A DNA stretch of 9,409 bases. It comes from an uncultured Selenomonas sp. Its GTDB lineage: Bacteria; Bacillota; Negativicutes; Selenomonadales; Selenomonadaceae. The position numbers were made by a program, and so were the translations under genes. Location: assembly GCA_938045435.1 (NCBI GenBank), contig CALIBA010000127.1, positions 1 through 9,409 of the forward strand, given 5' to 3'. Below, in pieces: positions 1-7,003 of the stretch; position 1 is the stretch's first letter; the number at the start of each line of letters is the position of its first letter. The notes under the pieces were generated by a model, which was not told the origin of the DNA, did not search any database, and saw nothing but the letters and a program-made list of their open reading frames with translations.

Positions 1-1
1 G

Positions 2-2410
2 ACGCAGCCAGAGGGGACAAAGCTGCTCATTATGGCGCAGCTTGTGCGCGGAAAAAAAGGGGAACATAAGAAAATCCTCGACCAGATTCGCCGCGACGGC
101 TATGTGCGCGTACGCATCGATGGGGAACTGCGTGACCTTGTCGAGGAAATCATGCTCGAAAAACAAAAGAAGCATACAATAGAGATTGTTGTTGACAGAC
201 TTATCGTACGTGAAGGCGTAGAGAGCCGTCTCACAGACTCGCTTGAGACGGCTCTGCGTGCAGGCAGTGGTGTGGTCTATATACAAGTGGTGGATGGAGA
301 ACAACTCATGTTCAGCGAGAATTTCGCCTGCGTGGACTGTGGCATATCACTCCCAGAGATTGCACCACGCATGTTCTCGTTTAATAGTCCTTTCGGCGCG
401 TGTCCCATTTGTACGGGACTTGGCAGTCATAAGGAGTTTGATGAGGATCTTGTCCTGCCGGATAAGACATTGAGTGTTGCGGATGGCGTCTTTGCTCCAC
501 TTTCGAAAAATCCAAATTCCTATGGGATGCGCGCGATTACAGCACTTCTGCGTGCGCATGACTACGATGAGCATACGCAGTGGAACCGTATGGACAAGAA
601 GACGCAGCAGATGCTTCTCTATGGTTCAGAGGAGTATGTTTCCTTTCAGTATACCAATATGTTTGGTGAGGAAAAGGAGTACAATGTTCCTTACGAGGGG
701 GTCCTGCCTGCACTTACGCGTCGCTATCGTGAGACAGACTCAGAAGAGATGCGCGAGAGCTACGAAGATTATATGACAGATACACCATGTACGGAGTGCC
801 ACGGGGCTAGGCTGAAACCTGAGACGCTTGCCGTCACCGTTGGTGGAAAGAACATCGCTGAACTCACGGCATTTACCATACGTGAAGCGGATGCATTTCT
901 CACGGAGGCAGAAAAAGACTTTAGCCCGCGTGAAAAGAAGATTGCTGTGGAAATCCTGAAGGAGATTCATGCACGCCTGCATTTCCTCCTCGATGTGGGA
1001 CTTGACTATCTAACACTCTCGCGTGCCGCAGCGACGCTCTCTGGCGGTGAGGCACAGCGCATTCGGCTTGCAACGCAAATCGGCTCTGGCCTGATGGGGG
1101 TACTTTATATCCTCGATGAGCCAAGTATTGGTCTGCATCAGCGTGACAACAATCGCCTGCTAGCAACTCTGCGTCACCTGCGCGACCTTGGCAATACACT
1201 GATTGTCGTTGAACATGACGAAGATACAATGTATGCTGCTGACCACATCATCGACATCGGTCCCGGTGCAGGAGAGCATGGCGGCGAAGTAGTTGCCGAG
1301 GGGACGGCAAAGGAAATTATGAAAAACTCTGCCTCCATTACAGGGCAATATCTCTCACGGAAAAAGTACATTCCTGTGCCAGAGATGCGCCGTAAGGGAA
1401 ACGGAAATTTCCTTGAAATCGTAGGTGCAGCAGAGAACAATCTGAAGAATATCAATGCGAAATTTCCTCTTGGAACATTGACGCTCGTCACGGGTGTATC
1501 AGGGTCTGGAAAATCTACTCTCGTCAATGAGATTCTTTATCGTGGTATTGCCTCGCGGTTCTACCGTGCAAAAGGAAAACCTGGCAGGTACAAAAAGCTC
1601 AAGGGCCTCGAGCACATCGATAAGGTCATCAATATCGACCAACAGCCGATTGGGCGCACGCCGCGTTCGAACCCTGCGACCTATACAGGGGTATTCGATG
1701 CCATCCGCGATCTGTTCAGCCAGGTGAGCGAGTCTAGGATGAGAGGGTATAAGGCAGGGAGGTTCAGCTTCAATGTGAAGGGGGGGCGCTGTGAGGCGTG
1801 CCGCGGCGATGGCATTCTCAAAATTGAGATGCAGTTTCTTCCAGATGTCTACGTTCCCTGTGAAGTTTGTAAAGGAGCACGTTATAATCGTGAGACCCTC
1901 GAGGTACACTATAAGGGAAAAACCATCGCCGATGTGCTCGACATGACCATCGAGGAGGCGGTGATATTTTTCAAGAATGTGCCGCGCATTGCGCGCAAGC
2001 TAGAGATCATTTGCGATGTTGGGCTGGGCTACATCCGCCTCGGGCAGCCAGCAACGACGCTTTCAGGAGGGGAGGCACAGCGTGTCAAACTCGCAACAGA
2101 GCTCTCTAAGCGAAGCACGGGAAAGACGCTCTACATTTTAGATGAGCCAACAACAGGACTGCATGCAGCAGATATTCACAAGCTGCTCGTTATCCTGCAG
2201 CGACTCGTGGACGGCGGTGATACAGTGGTGGTTATCGAGCATAACCTCGATGTGATTAAGGCGGCTGACTATGTGATTGACCTCGGCCCTGAGGGTGGAG
2301 TACATGGTGGGACAATCATCGCGAAGGGGACACCAGAGCAAATTGCAGAGATACCAGCGTCCTATACAGGACAATTTCTAAAGCCGCTACTTGAAGAGAA
2401 ACACACATAA
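2..2410 (+). CDS. uvrA: Excinuclease ABC subunit UvrA, 5'-truncated by the window edge
   Basis: UvrA is the damage-recognition ATPase of cytoplasmic nucleotide excision repair; it dimerises and loads UvrB at lesions. The reading frame is open from base 2 and upstream residues (QPEGTKLLIM) match the family, so the ATG at 32 is internal and about 140 N-terminal residues, including the first Walker A, lie outside the window. Visible in order: first zinc finger (CVDC at 329-340, CPIC at 401-412), first ABC signature LSGGEAQR from 1037, first Walker B LYILDEPS from 1103, second Walker A GVSGSGKST at 1493-1519, second zinc finger (CEAC at 1790-1801, CEVC at 1859-1870), second signature LSGGEAQR from 2060 and second Walker B with Asp-Glu at 2141-2146. 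The 802 residues seen plus the missing part fit the usual ~940. There is no frameshift. No clear intrinsic terminator follows the stop. Confidence 0.97.
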   Translation, partial: TQPEGTKLLIMAQLVRGKKGEHKKILDQIRRDGYVRVRIDGELRDLVEEIMLEKQKKHTIEIVVDRLIVREGVESRLTDSLETALRAGSGVVYIQVVDGEQLMFSENFACVDCGISLPEIAPRMFSFNSPFGACPICTGLGSHKEFDEDLVLPDKTLSVADGVFAPLSKNPNSYGMRAITALLRAHDYDEHTQWNRMDKKTQQMLLYGSEEYVSFQYTNMFGEEKEYNVPYEGVLPALTRRYRETDSEEMRESYEDYMTDTPCTECHGARLKPETLAVTVGGKNIAELTAFTIREADAFLTEAEKDFSPREKKIAVEILKEIHARLHFLLDVGLDYLTLSRAAATLSGGEAQRIRLATQIGSGLMGVLYILDEPSIGLHQRDNNRLLATLRHLRDLGNTLIVVEHDEDTMYAADHIIDIGPGAGEHGGEVVAEGTAKEIMKNSASITGQYLSRKKYIPVPEMRRKGNGNFLEIVGAAENNLKNINAKFPLGTLTLVTGVSGSGKSTLVNEILYRGIASRFYRAKGKPGRYKKLKGLEHIDKVINIDQQPIGRTPRSNPATYTGVFDAIRDLFSQVSESRMRGYKAGRFSFNVKGGRCEACRGDGILKIEMQFLPDVYVPCEVCKGARYNRETLEVHYKGKTIADVLDMTIEEAVIFFKNVPRIARKLEIICDVGLGYIRLGQPATTLSGGEAQRVKLATELSKRSTGKTLYILDEPTTGLHAADIHKLLVILQRLVDGGDTVVVIEHNLDVIKAADYVIDLGPEGGVHGGTIIAKGTPEQIAEIPASYTGQFLKPLLEEKHT

Positions 2411-2529
2411 TCCGGAGCTCCCGTCAGTGCAAGAAAAGACAATATTCCTCTATCCAGTCGGGTGCTCACGCGAAGCGTTGGCAGAACATAAATAAACTTA
2501 TGAACTGAAATGAAGAAGGTAATGCTGAT
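2411..2529. other. uvrA to transporter intergenic spacer, weak promoter candidate
   Basis: This 119-bp gap has no convincing GC-stem plus T-tract terminator; only a 4-bp stem (ACGC-GAA-GCGT) near 2468-2479 is visible. A weak promoter candidate is TTGGCA at 2478-2483 with TATGAA at 2499-2504, but the 15-bp spacer is short. The element GAAGAAGG at 2512-2519 precedes the transporter ATG by 10 bases and is its likely ribosome binding site. The downstream operon may start here or be read through from uvrA. Confidence 0.25.
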
Positions 2530-3447
2530 ATGCTGATTTTAGGGCAGATGGTCGTATTTTTCTTGATGATCTTTGCTGGAGCACTTGCGCGCCGGTACAA
2601 TATCATCATTCCGAACAATCAGGAACAGTTTTCCTCACTGATTGTCAATATCGCATGTCCAGCGCTCATCATCTCTGCTGCTATGCATGCCGAAGAGCAT
2701 ATGGGGCTTCCACAAGTCATCGAGACATATACTGCATATGCAGTACTGCTCGCAATGATGTGTACGATTGGCTTTGTTTTGCCACTCATCCTGCGTTTCC
2801 GAGGACGTTTGCGCGGGGCGGTCAATCTGTCCTTTTGGTTCAACAACTCTCTCTTTATGGGACTTCCGCTTGTACAAGGGGTGTATGGAGATCAGGCAGT
2901 TGTTTATATGACATTGTTTTTTATTCCGGTCAACTTACTCTTTTTTGTTTATGGAGTTTCCTCTATCAGTATTCACAAGAGGCGCGGACGAGAGATGATA
3001 CGTATGTTGATGAATCCAGGAATCATTGCCTCACTCATAGCTTGTGTGATTTATTTTGGTGAAATTCCAACGAATCCTTTGCTTTTACAGGCGTTTACGA
3101 TGATTGGGGCACTTACAGCGCCCCTCGCAATGATGATGATTGGTGCATCGCTTAAGGATATTCATGTGCGTCATATGTTGACGGATCGCAAACTTCTCTT
3201 GTATACTTTTCTGAAAGCAGTGGTTCTTCCTGTACCAATCTTGCTTGTAATGAAACTCTTTGTCACAAATCCATATATTCTTGGATGCAGTCTCGTTATT
3301 GTTGCGGCACCAACAGGCGGAATGGTTGCAATGGTTGCACTGCTTTACAATAAAGTTGCCTATCCGCTGATGACTGAGATCATCGCATTATCGACAATCA
3401 TATCAGTGGCCACAATTCCACTTGTTTCTGTACTGACAGGGCTTTAA
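2530..3447 (+). CDS. AEC-family (auxin efflux carrier-like) membrane transporter
   Basis: The predicted product is a 305-residue, almost wholly hydrophobic inner-membrane protein with roughly eight to ten membrane segments, the usual size for the bacterial AEC / Membrane transport protein family (PF03547). Family-like features are the early NNxEQFSSLIVNIACPALI stretch (~30-48), the NNSLFMGLPL motif (~106-115), a central positively charged loop (HKRRGREMIRMLMNPGIIAS, ~149-168) and LTAPLAMMMIGASL (~195-208). Bacterial members move organic acids such as malate or malonate, or amino-acid-like anions, but the substrate cannot be read from the sequence. The start is ATG 2530 with GAAGAAGG ten bases upstream. 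The stop lies 8 bases before ATG 3456 and 29 bases before the more likely TTG start of the next gene, so cotranscription is probable. Any functional link to the downstream modification genes is unproven. Confidence 0.9.
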   Translation: MLILGQMVVFFLMIFAGALARRYNIIIPNNQEQFSSLIVNIACPALIISAAMHAEEHMGLPQVIETYTAYAVLLAMMCTIGFVLPLILRFRGRLRGAVNLSFWFNNSLFMGLPLVQGVYGDQAVVYMTLFFIPVNLLFFVYGVSSISIHKRRGREMIRMLMNPGIIASLIACVIYFGEIPTNPLLLQAFTMIGALTAPLAMMMIGASLKDIHVRHMLTDRKLLLYTFLKAVVLPVPILLVMKLFVTNPYILGCSLVIVAAPTGGMVAMVALLYNKVAYPLMTEIIALSTIISVATIPLVSVLTGL

Positions 3448-3460
3448 GAAAAACAATGAC

Positions 3461-3470
3461 AGAAGGGAGG
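3461..3470 (+). promoter_or_regulatory. Strong Shine-Dalgarno that favours a TTG start for the phosphoesterase
   Basis: AGAAGGGAGG is the best ribosome binding site in the area. It lies six bases before an in-frame TTG at 3477-3479, an ideal spacing. The upstream ATG at 3456 has only an A-rich stretch before it, and the Shine-Dalgarno would fall inside its coding sequence. This supports TTG 3477 as the true start. Confidence 0.7.
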
Positions 3471-3476
3471 CTCCTC

Positions 3477-4631
3477 TTGTCCACCTTCATATTCATCGTG
3501 TGTACCGTAGTTGGAGTGATTCTCGGACTATCGCTGTATTTTTTACGTTTTCTTGCTAGAGATGGGCAACTACGTTCGGCACGTATTGGTGTATTACTCT
3601 TCGATGTACTTGGTGTCAGCAGCCTGTTCCTGCTCTTTCGCGTGCATGCAACAGATGGTTGGGGCGGATGGATTGTCCTATTAGTCATCCTGTTCTTTGT
3701 TGGACAGTGTCTTACTCTCGTATTTACGATGTTGGGGTGGGGACTGCGTTATCTATGGCATATAATGATTACTACACCGCACAATCCCGCACGGAGGAAA
3801 ATGCTCGTTGGTGCTGCTGCCTATCCTGTGGCAGGCATTTTGTTGAGTATCTATGGTACACTGTTTGAACGTATGCATACCGTACGGCGCGACTATGTGA
3901 TTCCAATTGTACATTTGCCGCATGAGGCAGAGGGAATGGTGATCGCCCAGATTAGCGATATTCATCTCGGTGCATATTTTTCTGCAGAAGATCTTGATGC
4001 ACTTCTCGTACAGATTGCAGAGACAAAACCCGATCTTCTTGCTGTGACAGGGGATATCTTTGATGATGAACAGATTAATAGCAGGGCGGCAGAAATATTA
4101 GCATCTCATGTAAAGGATTATCCCGATGGAATATGGTACTGCATTGGCAATCATGAATACTATCGTAATGCACGCCCGATTGTGGAGCGCCTCAAGCGAG
4201 AGAGCCATATCCATATTCTTTTGAATGGTGCAGAACGAGTTGTGGGGCGGGGAGATTTCTATATTGCAGGGGTCGATTATCCGTTTGCGCGTGGTGCTGC
4301 ATTTTATAAGCAAAAGGCAGAATATTTCGCTGCTGCAATGAAGTCGGTTCCTGCTGGTGCTCTTACTGTCCTACTCGCACATCATCCGGAGTTTATTGAT
4401 GATGCGGCAGAGTACGGCACGGTACCTCTGACGCTGACAGGGCATACACACGGCAGCCAGTTTGGTATCATTGGTCATCCTATGTTTCCCGTATTTAAGT
4501 ATACACGCGGAATAGTACGAAAGAATGAGAATTATGGCTATGTACACTGTGGAAATGGCAGCTGGTTTCCTGTACGGATCGGTTGTCCGCCAGAGGTGGC
4601 ATATTTTAGATTGGAGAGAGTAAAGCAATGA
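3477..4631 (+). CDS. Membrane-anchored calcineurin-like metallophosphoesterase (YkuE/YaeI-like)
   Basis: The predicted product is a two-metal phosphoesterase of 384 residues from TTG 3477 (391 from ATG 3456). The N-terminal ~140 residues hold about four membrane segments (starting TFIFIVCTVVGV, IGVLLFDVLGV, WIVLLVILFFVG and VGAAAYPVAGIL). The C-terminal catalytic domain carries the full motif set: SDIHLG, VTGDIFDDE, GNHEYY, LAHHPEF and LTGHTHGSQFG. Basic residues cluster in the loop after segment 1 and before segment 4, which by the positive-inside rule would put the catalytic domain outside the cytoplasmic membrane; that topology is inference. Related proteins act on lipid-linked or nucleotide phosphates (LpxH-like UDP-diacylglucosamine hydrolases are remote relatives), but this substrate is unknown. 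The stop overlaps the next start as ATGA at 4628-4631, implying translational coupling to the glycosyltransferase. Confidence 0.9.
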   Translation: MSTFIFIVCTVVGVILGLSLYFLRFLARDGQLRSARIGVLLFDVLGVSSLFLLFRVHATDGWGGWIVLLVILFFVGQCLTLVFTMLGWGLRYLWHIMITTPHNPARRKMLVGAAAYPVAGILLSIYGTLFERMHTVRRDYVIPIVHLPHEAEGMVIAQISDIHLGAYFSAEDLDALLVQIAETKPDLLAVTGDIFDDEQINSRAAEILASHVKDYPDGIWYCIGNHEYYRNARPIVERLKRESHIHILLNGAERVVGRGDFYIAGVDYPFARGAAFYKQKAEYFAAAMKSVPAGALTVLLAHHPEFIDDAAEYGTVPLTLTGHTHGSQFGIIGHPMFPVFKYTRGIVRKNENYGYVHCGNGSWFPVRIGCPPEVAYFRLERVKQ

Positions 4632-6079
4632 GCTGGATGGATGACTACACGGCGATCTGCGAGGATATTCACACAGGATATATCTATGAGGCGATTGAGG
4701 CGATTCTCTACATGCGTGCGCATGAGGAGATTCCGGTGGACGAGCAATGGCGTTTTTCCGAGATGATGGGTGCGTGCTGCCGTGCTCTTGCGGATACAGA
4801 AGGCGCGATTGCTGCGTATTTTGAGGCAGCGACCGAAGATAAATACCTGCGCAGCCAGCGTACCCATTTCTCAAACTATCTCTATCTCTGCCACGCCGTT
4901 CCGAATCTGACACCAAAGGAGCTGAAAACGCAGTTTGATATGTATGCGACACTCTATAGACATGAGGAGCCCATGCCCCTACGTCCAGATGTGCGGCATG
5001 AACGCCTGCGGATCGGTTTTCTTGCGGAGCATTTCCTCAACTCCTCATCTGCACTCTTCTATGATGGGATTATGCGTGGGCTGACTAAGCAATATGATGT
5101 CTATGCGTATTCTCTCAGTGACCGCGCGGATACCTTTACTAACAACATACGCAGCTTAGTCAACTACCATGTTCTCGCGAATCTATCCATCGAGGAACAA
5201 GCAGATCGGATTCGCGCGGATGAGATTGACGTACTCTTTGACCTCGGCGGGCATACGGACGGCGGCATGACACTCATGGTACTCGCGCGTCGACCTGCAC
5301 CTGTGCAGATTTCTGGTATCGGTTGGTTCGCGACGACGGGAGTGCCGTTTGTAGATGGCTTCTTGACAGACGAAGTGCTATCACCTGTGGGAACGGAGGC
5401 TTTCTATAGCGAACAACTGCTGCGTTTGCCACATGCGTTTTGTTTTACACCAGATGGCGCTATGCGTACAAGCACGGTAGCAGAACGACCCTCAGATGCA
5501 CCCGTGACATTTGGCGTGCTCCAAAATTTTATAAAGATCAATGAGGAGAGCCTAAAACTCTGGGGACGAATTCTAAAAAAACTGCCGAAGGCGCAACTCA
5601 TTTTACAGGATGCCGCCGTGGACAGCCCACTGCGTGTGACAACCGTTCTCGAGATGATCGAGTACCTGAAATTACCTGCGAAGCGCATCTTTGTGAGGAC
5701 CGGCAAGCGTGACTATCTTGCGGATTATGGAGATATTGACATTGCACTCGACACCTTCCCATATACAGGCGGGGCATCGACAGCGACGGCGCTTTACATG
5801 GGAGTTCCTGTTATTACTCTTCGTGGGGAAACACACCATGCATCGCGCCTTGGTGCTACTATGCTTACGACTGCGGGACATGCAGATTGGATTGTGGAGG
5901 ATGCACATTCATATGAGCGACTTGCCGTGCAGATGGCGGAAGAAATCGCCACTGTTCGTGCGAACCGCGCGGCATTGCGCGCATATGTAGAGGCGTCCGC
6001 GCTGATGGACGGGGCATCTTACCTAGGAGCGTTTACAGACATGATTGAGTGTCTGTGGGCTGGGGATTTTGTACGGTGA
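4628..6079 (+). CDS. GT41 / O-GlcNAc transferase-like (SPINDLY-type) glycosyltransferase
   Basis: The predicted product has 483 residues. The N-terminal ~115 are helical with one TPR-like unit (about 41-74, WRFSEMMGAC onward, AAYFEAA). The rest matches the two-lobed GT-B catalytic region of the O-GlcNAc transferase family: LRIGFLAEHF (127-136), LFDLGGHTDGG (203-213), ARRPAPVQISGIGW (220-233), LLRLPHAF (264-271), FIKINEES (301-308; Lys303 aligns by eye with the UDP-contacting Lys of human OGT), DTFPYTGGAS (375-384) and LRGETHHASRLG (398-409). Such enzymes transfer a sugar from a UDP-type donor to protein Ser/Thr; acceptor and sugar are unknown here. The segment LNSSSALF has Ser where human OGT has the active-site His of FGNHP. 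GGAGAG at 4613-4618 precedes ATG 4628. The start overlaps the phosphoesterase stop and the stop overlaps the next GTG start, so the three genes are probably made together. Confidence 0.88.
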   Translation: MSWMDDYTAICEDIHTGYIYEAIEAILYMRAHEEIPVDEQWRFSEMMGACCRALADTEGAIAAYFEAATEDKYLRSQRTHFSNYLYLCHAVPNLTPKELKTQFDMYATLYRHEEPMPLRPDVRHERLRIGFLAEHFLNSSSALFYDGIMRGLTKQYDVYAYSLSDRADTFTNNIRSLVNYHVLANLSIEEQADRIRADEIDVLFDLGGHTDGGMTLMVLARRPAPVQISGIGWFATTGVPFVDGFLTDEVLSPVGTEAFYSEQLLRLPHAFCFTPDGAMRTSTVAERPSDAPVTFGVLQNFIKINEESLKLWGRILKKLPKAQLILQDAAVDSPLRVTTVLEMIEYLKLPAKRIFVRTGKRDYLADYGDIDIALDTFPYTGGASTATALYMGVPVITLRGETHHASRLGATMLTTAGHADWIVEDAHSYERLAVQMAEEIATVRANRAALRAYVEASALMDGASYLGAFTDMIECLWAGDFVR

Positions 6080-6906
6080 AGACATTACTACTTGATCTTT
6101 TGACACAGAGCCCGGAGCGTTTGACGATTCTTGTGGTTGATGGATCGGAGTACCTTGCTCAGCTGCGTACTCTGTACCCAAATGCAGAGATTCACGCTGT
6201 TACGCCTTATGAGGATATTACTGCGCACTCCTCAGTAGCGCATCTTAGTATCCATTGGTATGTTCTCGATTGGCGGTGTGATCCACTACCGTTTGGTGAG
6301 GAGATGTTTGATCGAATCATTGCGGAGTTTGCCATTGAATCAGCTTATGAGCCGTATGATACGCTCATGGCGCTGAACCGTCAGCTCAAGGAAACAGGAA
6401 CGCTCTACACAAGTTATACAAATGTACGCTATCATACTATACTCGATGCGCTACGTATGGGACATTTTCCTGTATGCAGTGAACAGCATCTCTATGCGAA
6501 ACCAGAGATTGTACGCCTGTTGAATGACAGTCTCTATAAAGAAATTCACTTTATCCCTGGGGAACAGGATGATGATCCAACAGCAGCATTCGCATGGGAG
6601 CAGGAAGGTTTTGAGAATTTCAGTGCGGATCTTTTAACGCGTGTATGGCTTATCCGTGCAGAAAGGAGTTCAGCAGCCGCGTCAAACCTAAAATATTTCT
6701 TTACACGAGAAATACGTCATAGGATTGCGCTTTTATTGCATCGTATAGAGTATGGTATTTCTCCTGTGGAAAATATAGCAGAACTACATATAATCTGCAT
6801 AAAGGAAGGGGTATTCCGTACTTATTTGGAAGATTTTATCACACAAATCTGCATACATCCAGAAAATGTATATTCAGCTTTGTACGAGATATTCGAAGAA
6901 ATTTAA
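6076..6906 (+). CDS. Class I methyltransferase-like protein, degenerate SAM motif
   Basis: I choose GTG 6076, which overlaps the glycosyltransferase stop as GTGA (6076-6079), over the in-frame ATG at 6049. The product is 276 residues. Residues ~15-125 follow a UbiE-like methyltransferase layout: a beta strand LTILVVDGSEYLAQL, then PNAEIHAVTPYEDI, then DWRCDPLPFGEEMFDRIIAEFAIE (the LPF..xFD block), then LMALNRQLKETGTLY (the usual L..LKPGG region). The glycine-rich motif I (DxGxGxG) is not intact: VDGSEY stands in its place, so SAM binding is doubtful and the protein could be a non-catalytic relative. The C-terminal ~70 residues (FFTREIRHRIALLLHRIEYG to the end) form a helical segment I do not recognise. 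This end is far more AT-rich than the preceding genes. Coupling suggests it works with the glycosyltransferase, perhaps modifying the same glycan or acceptor; this is inference. Confidence 0.65.
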   Translation: MKTLLLDLLTQSPERLTILVVDGSEYLAQLRTLYPNAEIHAVTPYEDITAHSSVAHLSIHWYVLDWRCDPLPFGEEMFDRIIAEFAIESAYEPYDTLMALNRQLKETGTLYTSYTNVRYHTILDALRMGHFPVCSEQHLYAKPEIVRLLNDSLYKEIHFIPGEQDDDPTAAFAWEQEGFENFSADLLTRVWLIRAERSSAAASNLKYFFTREIRHRIALLLHRIEYGISPVENIAELHIICIKEGVFRTYLEDFITQICIHPENVYSALYEIFEEI

Positions 6907-6939
6907 TAGTAAACCATAATTATAATATTAGGTTGACAA
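6907..6939 (+). promoter_or_regulatory. Putative BirA (biotin repressor) operator of bioB
   Basis: The half-sites TAGTAAACC (6907-6915) and GGTTGACAA (6931-6939) are separated by 15 bases. The known BirA operator is TTGTAAACC, a 14-16 base spacer, then GGTTTACAA, so each half differs at one position. The right half contains the -35 box of the bioB promoter, so bound biotinyl-AMP-BirA would block RNA polymerase. It begins directly after the upstream stop codon. This requires a BirA with an N-terminal DNA-binding domain elsewhere in the genome. Confidence 0.8.
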
Positions 6940-6960
6940 AAAAATCTTCTATTTTATAAT
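6933..6960 (+). promoter_or_regulatory. bioB promoter, sigma-70 type
   Basis: A perfect TTGACA at 6933-6938 and a perfect TATAAT at 6955-6960 are spaced by 16 bases. Transcription would begin near 6967, leaving a leader of about 37 bases with AAGGCAGGGA (6988-6997) as the ribosome binding site, six bases before ATG 7004. A 6-bp inverted repeat (TCTATT 6948-6953, AATAGA 6958-6963) spans the -10 region; its significance is unclear. No riboswitch-sized leader is present. Confidence 0.85.
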
Positions 6961-7003
6961 AGATGATATAAAAAATATCTATAATTTAAGGCAGGGATTT
7001 TTT

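Noticed and set aside
1499..1909. 136-codon minus-strand frame inside uvrA
   Set aside because: It is a shadow of the highly conserved second ATPase and zinc-finger region of UvrA and has no recognisable domain or ribosome binding site.
2427..2495. A 22-codon GTG-start reading frame after uvrA (MQEKTIFLYPVGCSREALAEHK) with CGGAG nine bases upstream
   Set aside because: Too short and unrecognised; the gap has no other sign of a gene. It could be a leader peptide or a gene remnant, but one reading frame of this length is expected by chance. Conservation in relatives would revive it.
4371..4952. 193-codon open frame on the minus strand
   Set aside because: It is antisense to the end of the phosphoesterase and start of the glycosyltransferase, both with complete family motifs, and its protein is low-complexity in Ser, His and Arg with no domain.
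6965..6979. Small inverted repeat GATAT/ATATC near the expected bioB transcription start
   Set aside because: A five-base AT-only stem in an AT-rich leader is expected by chance and is too weak to be a riboswitch or attenuator.
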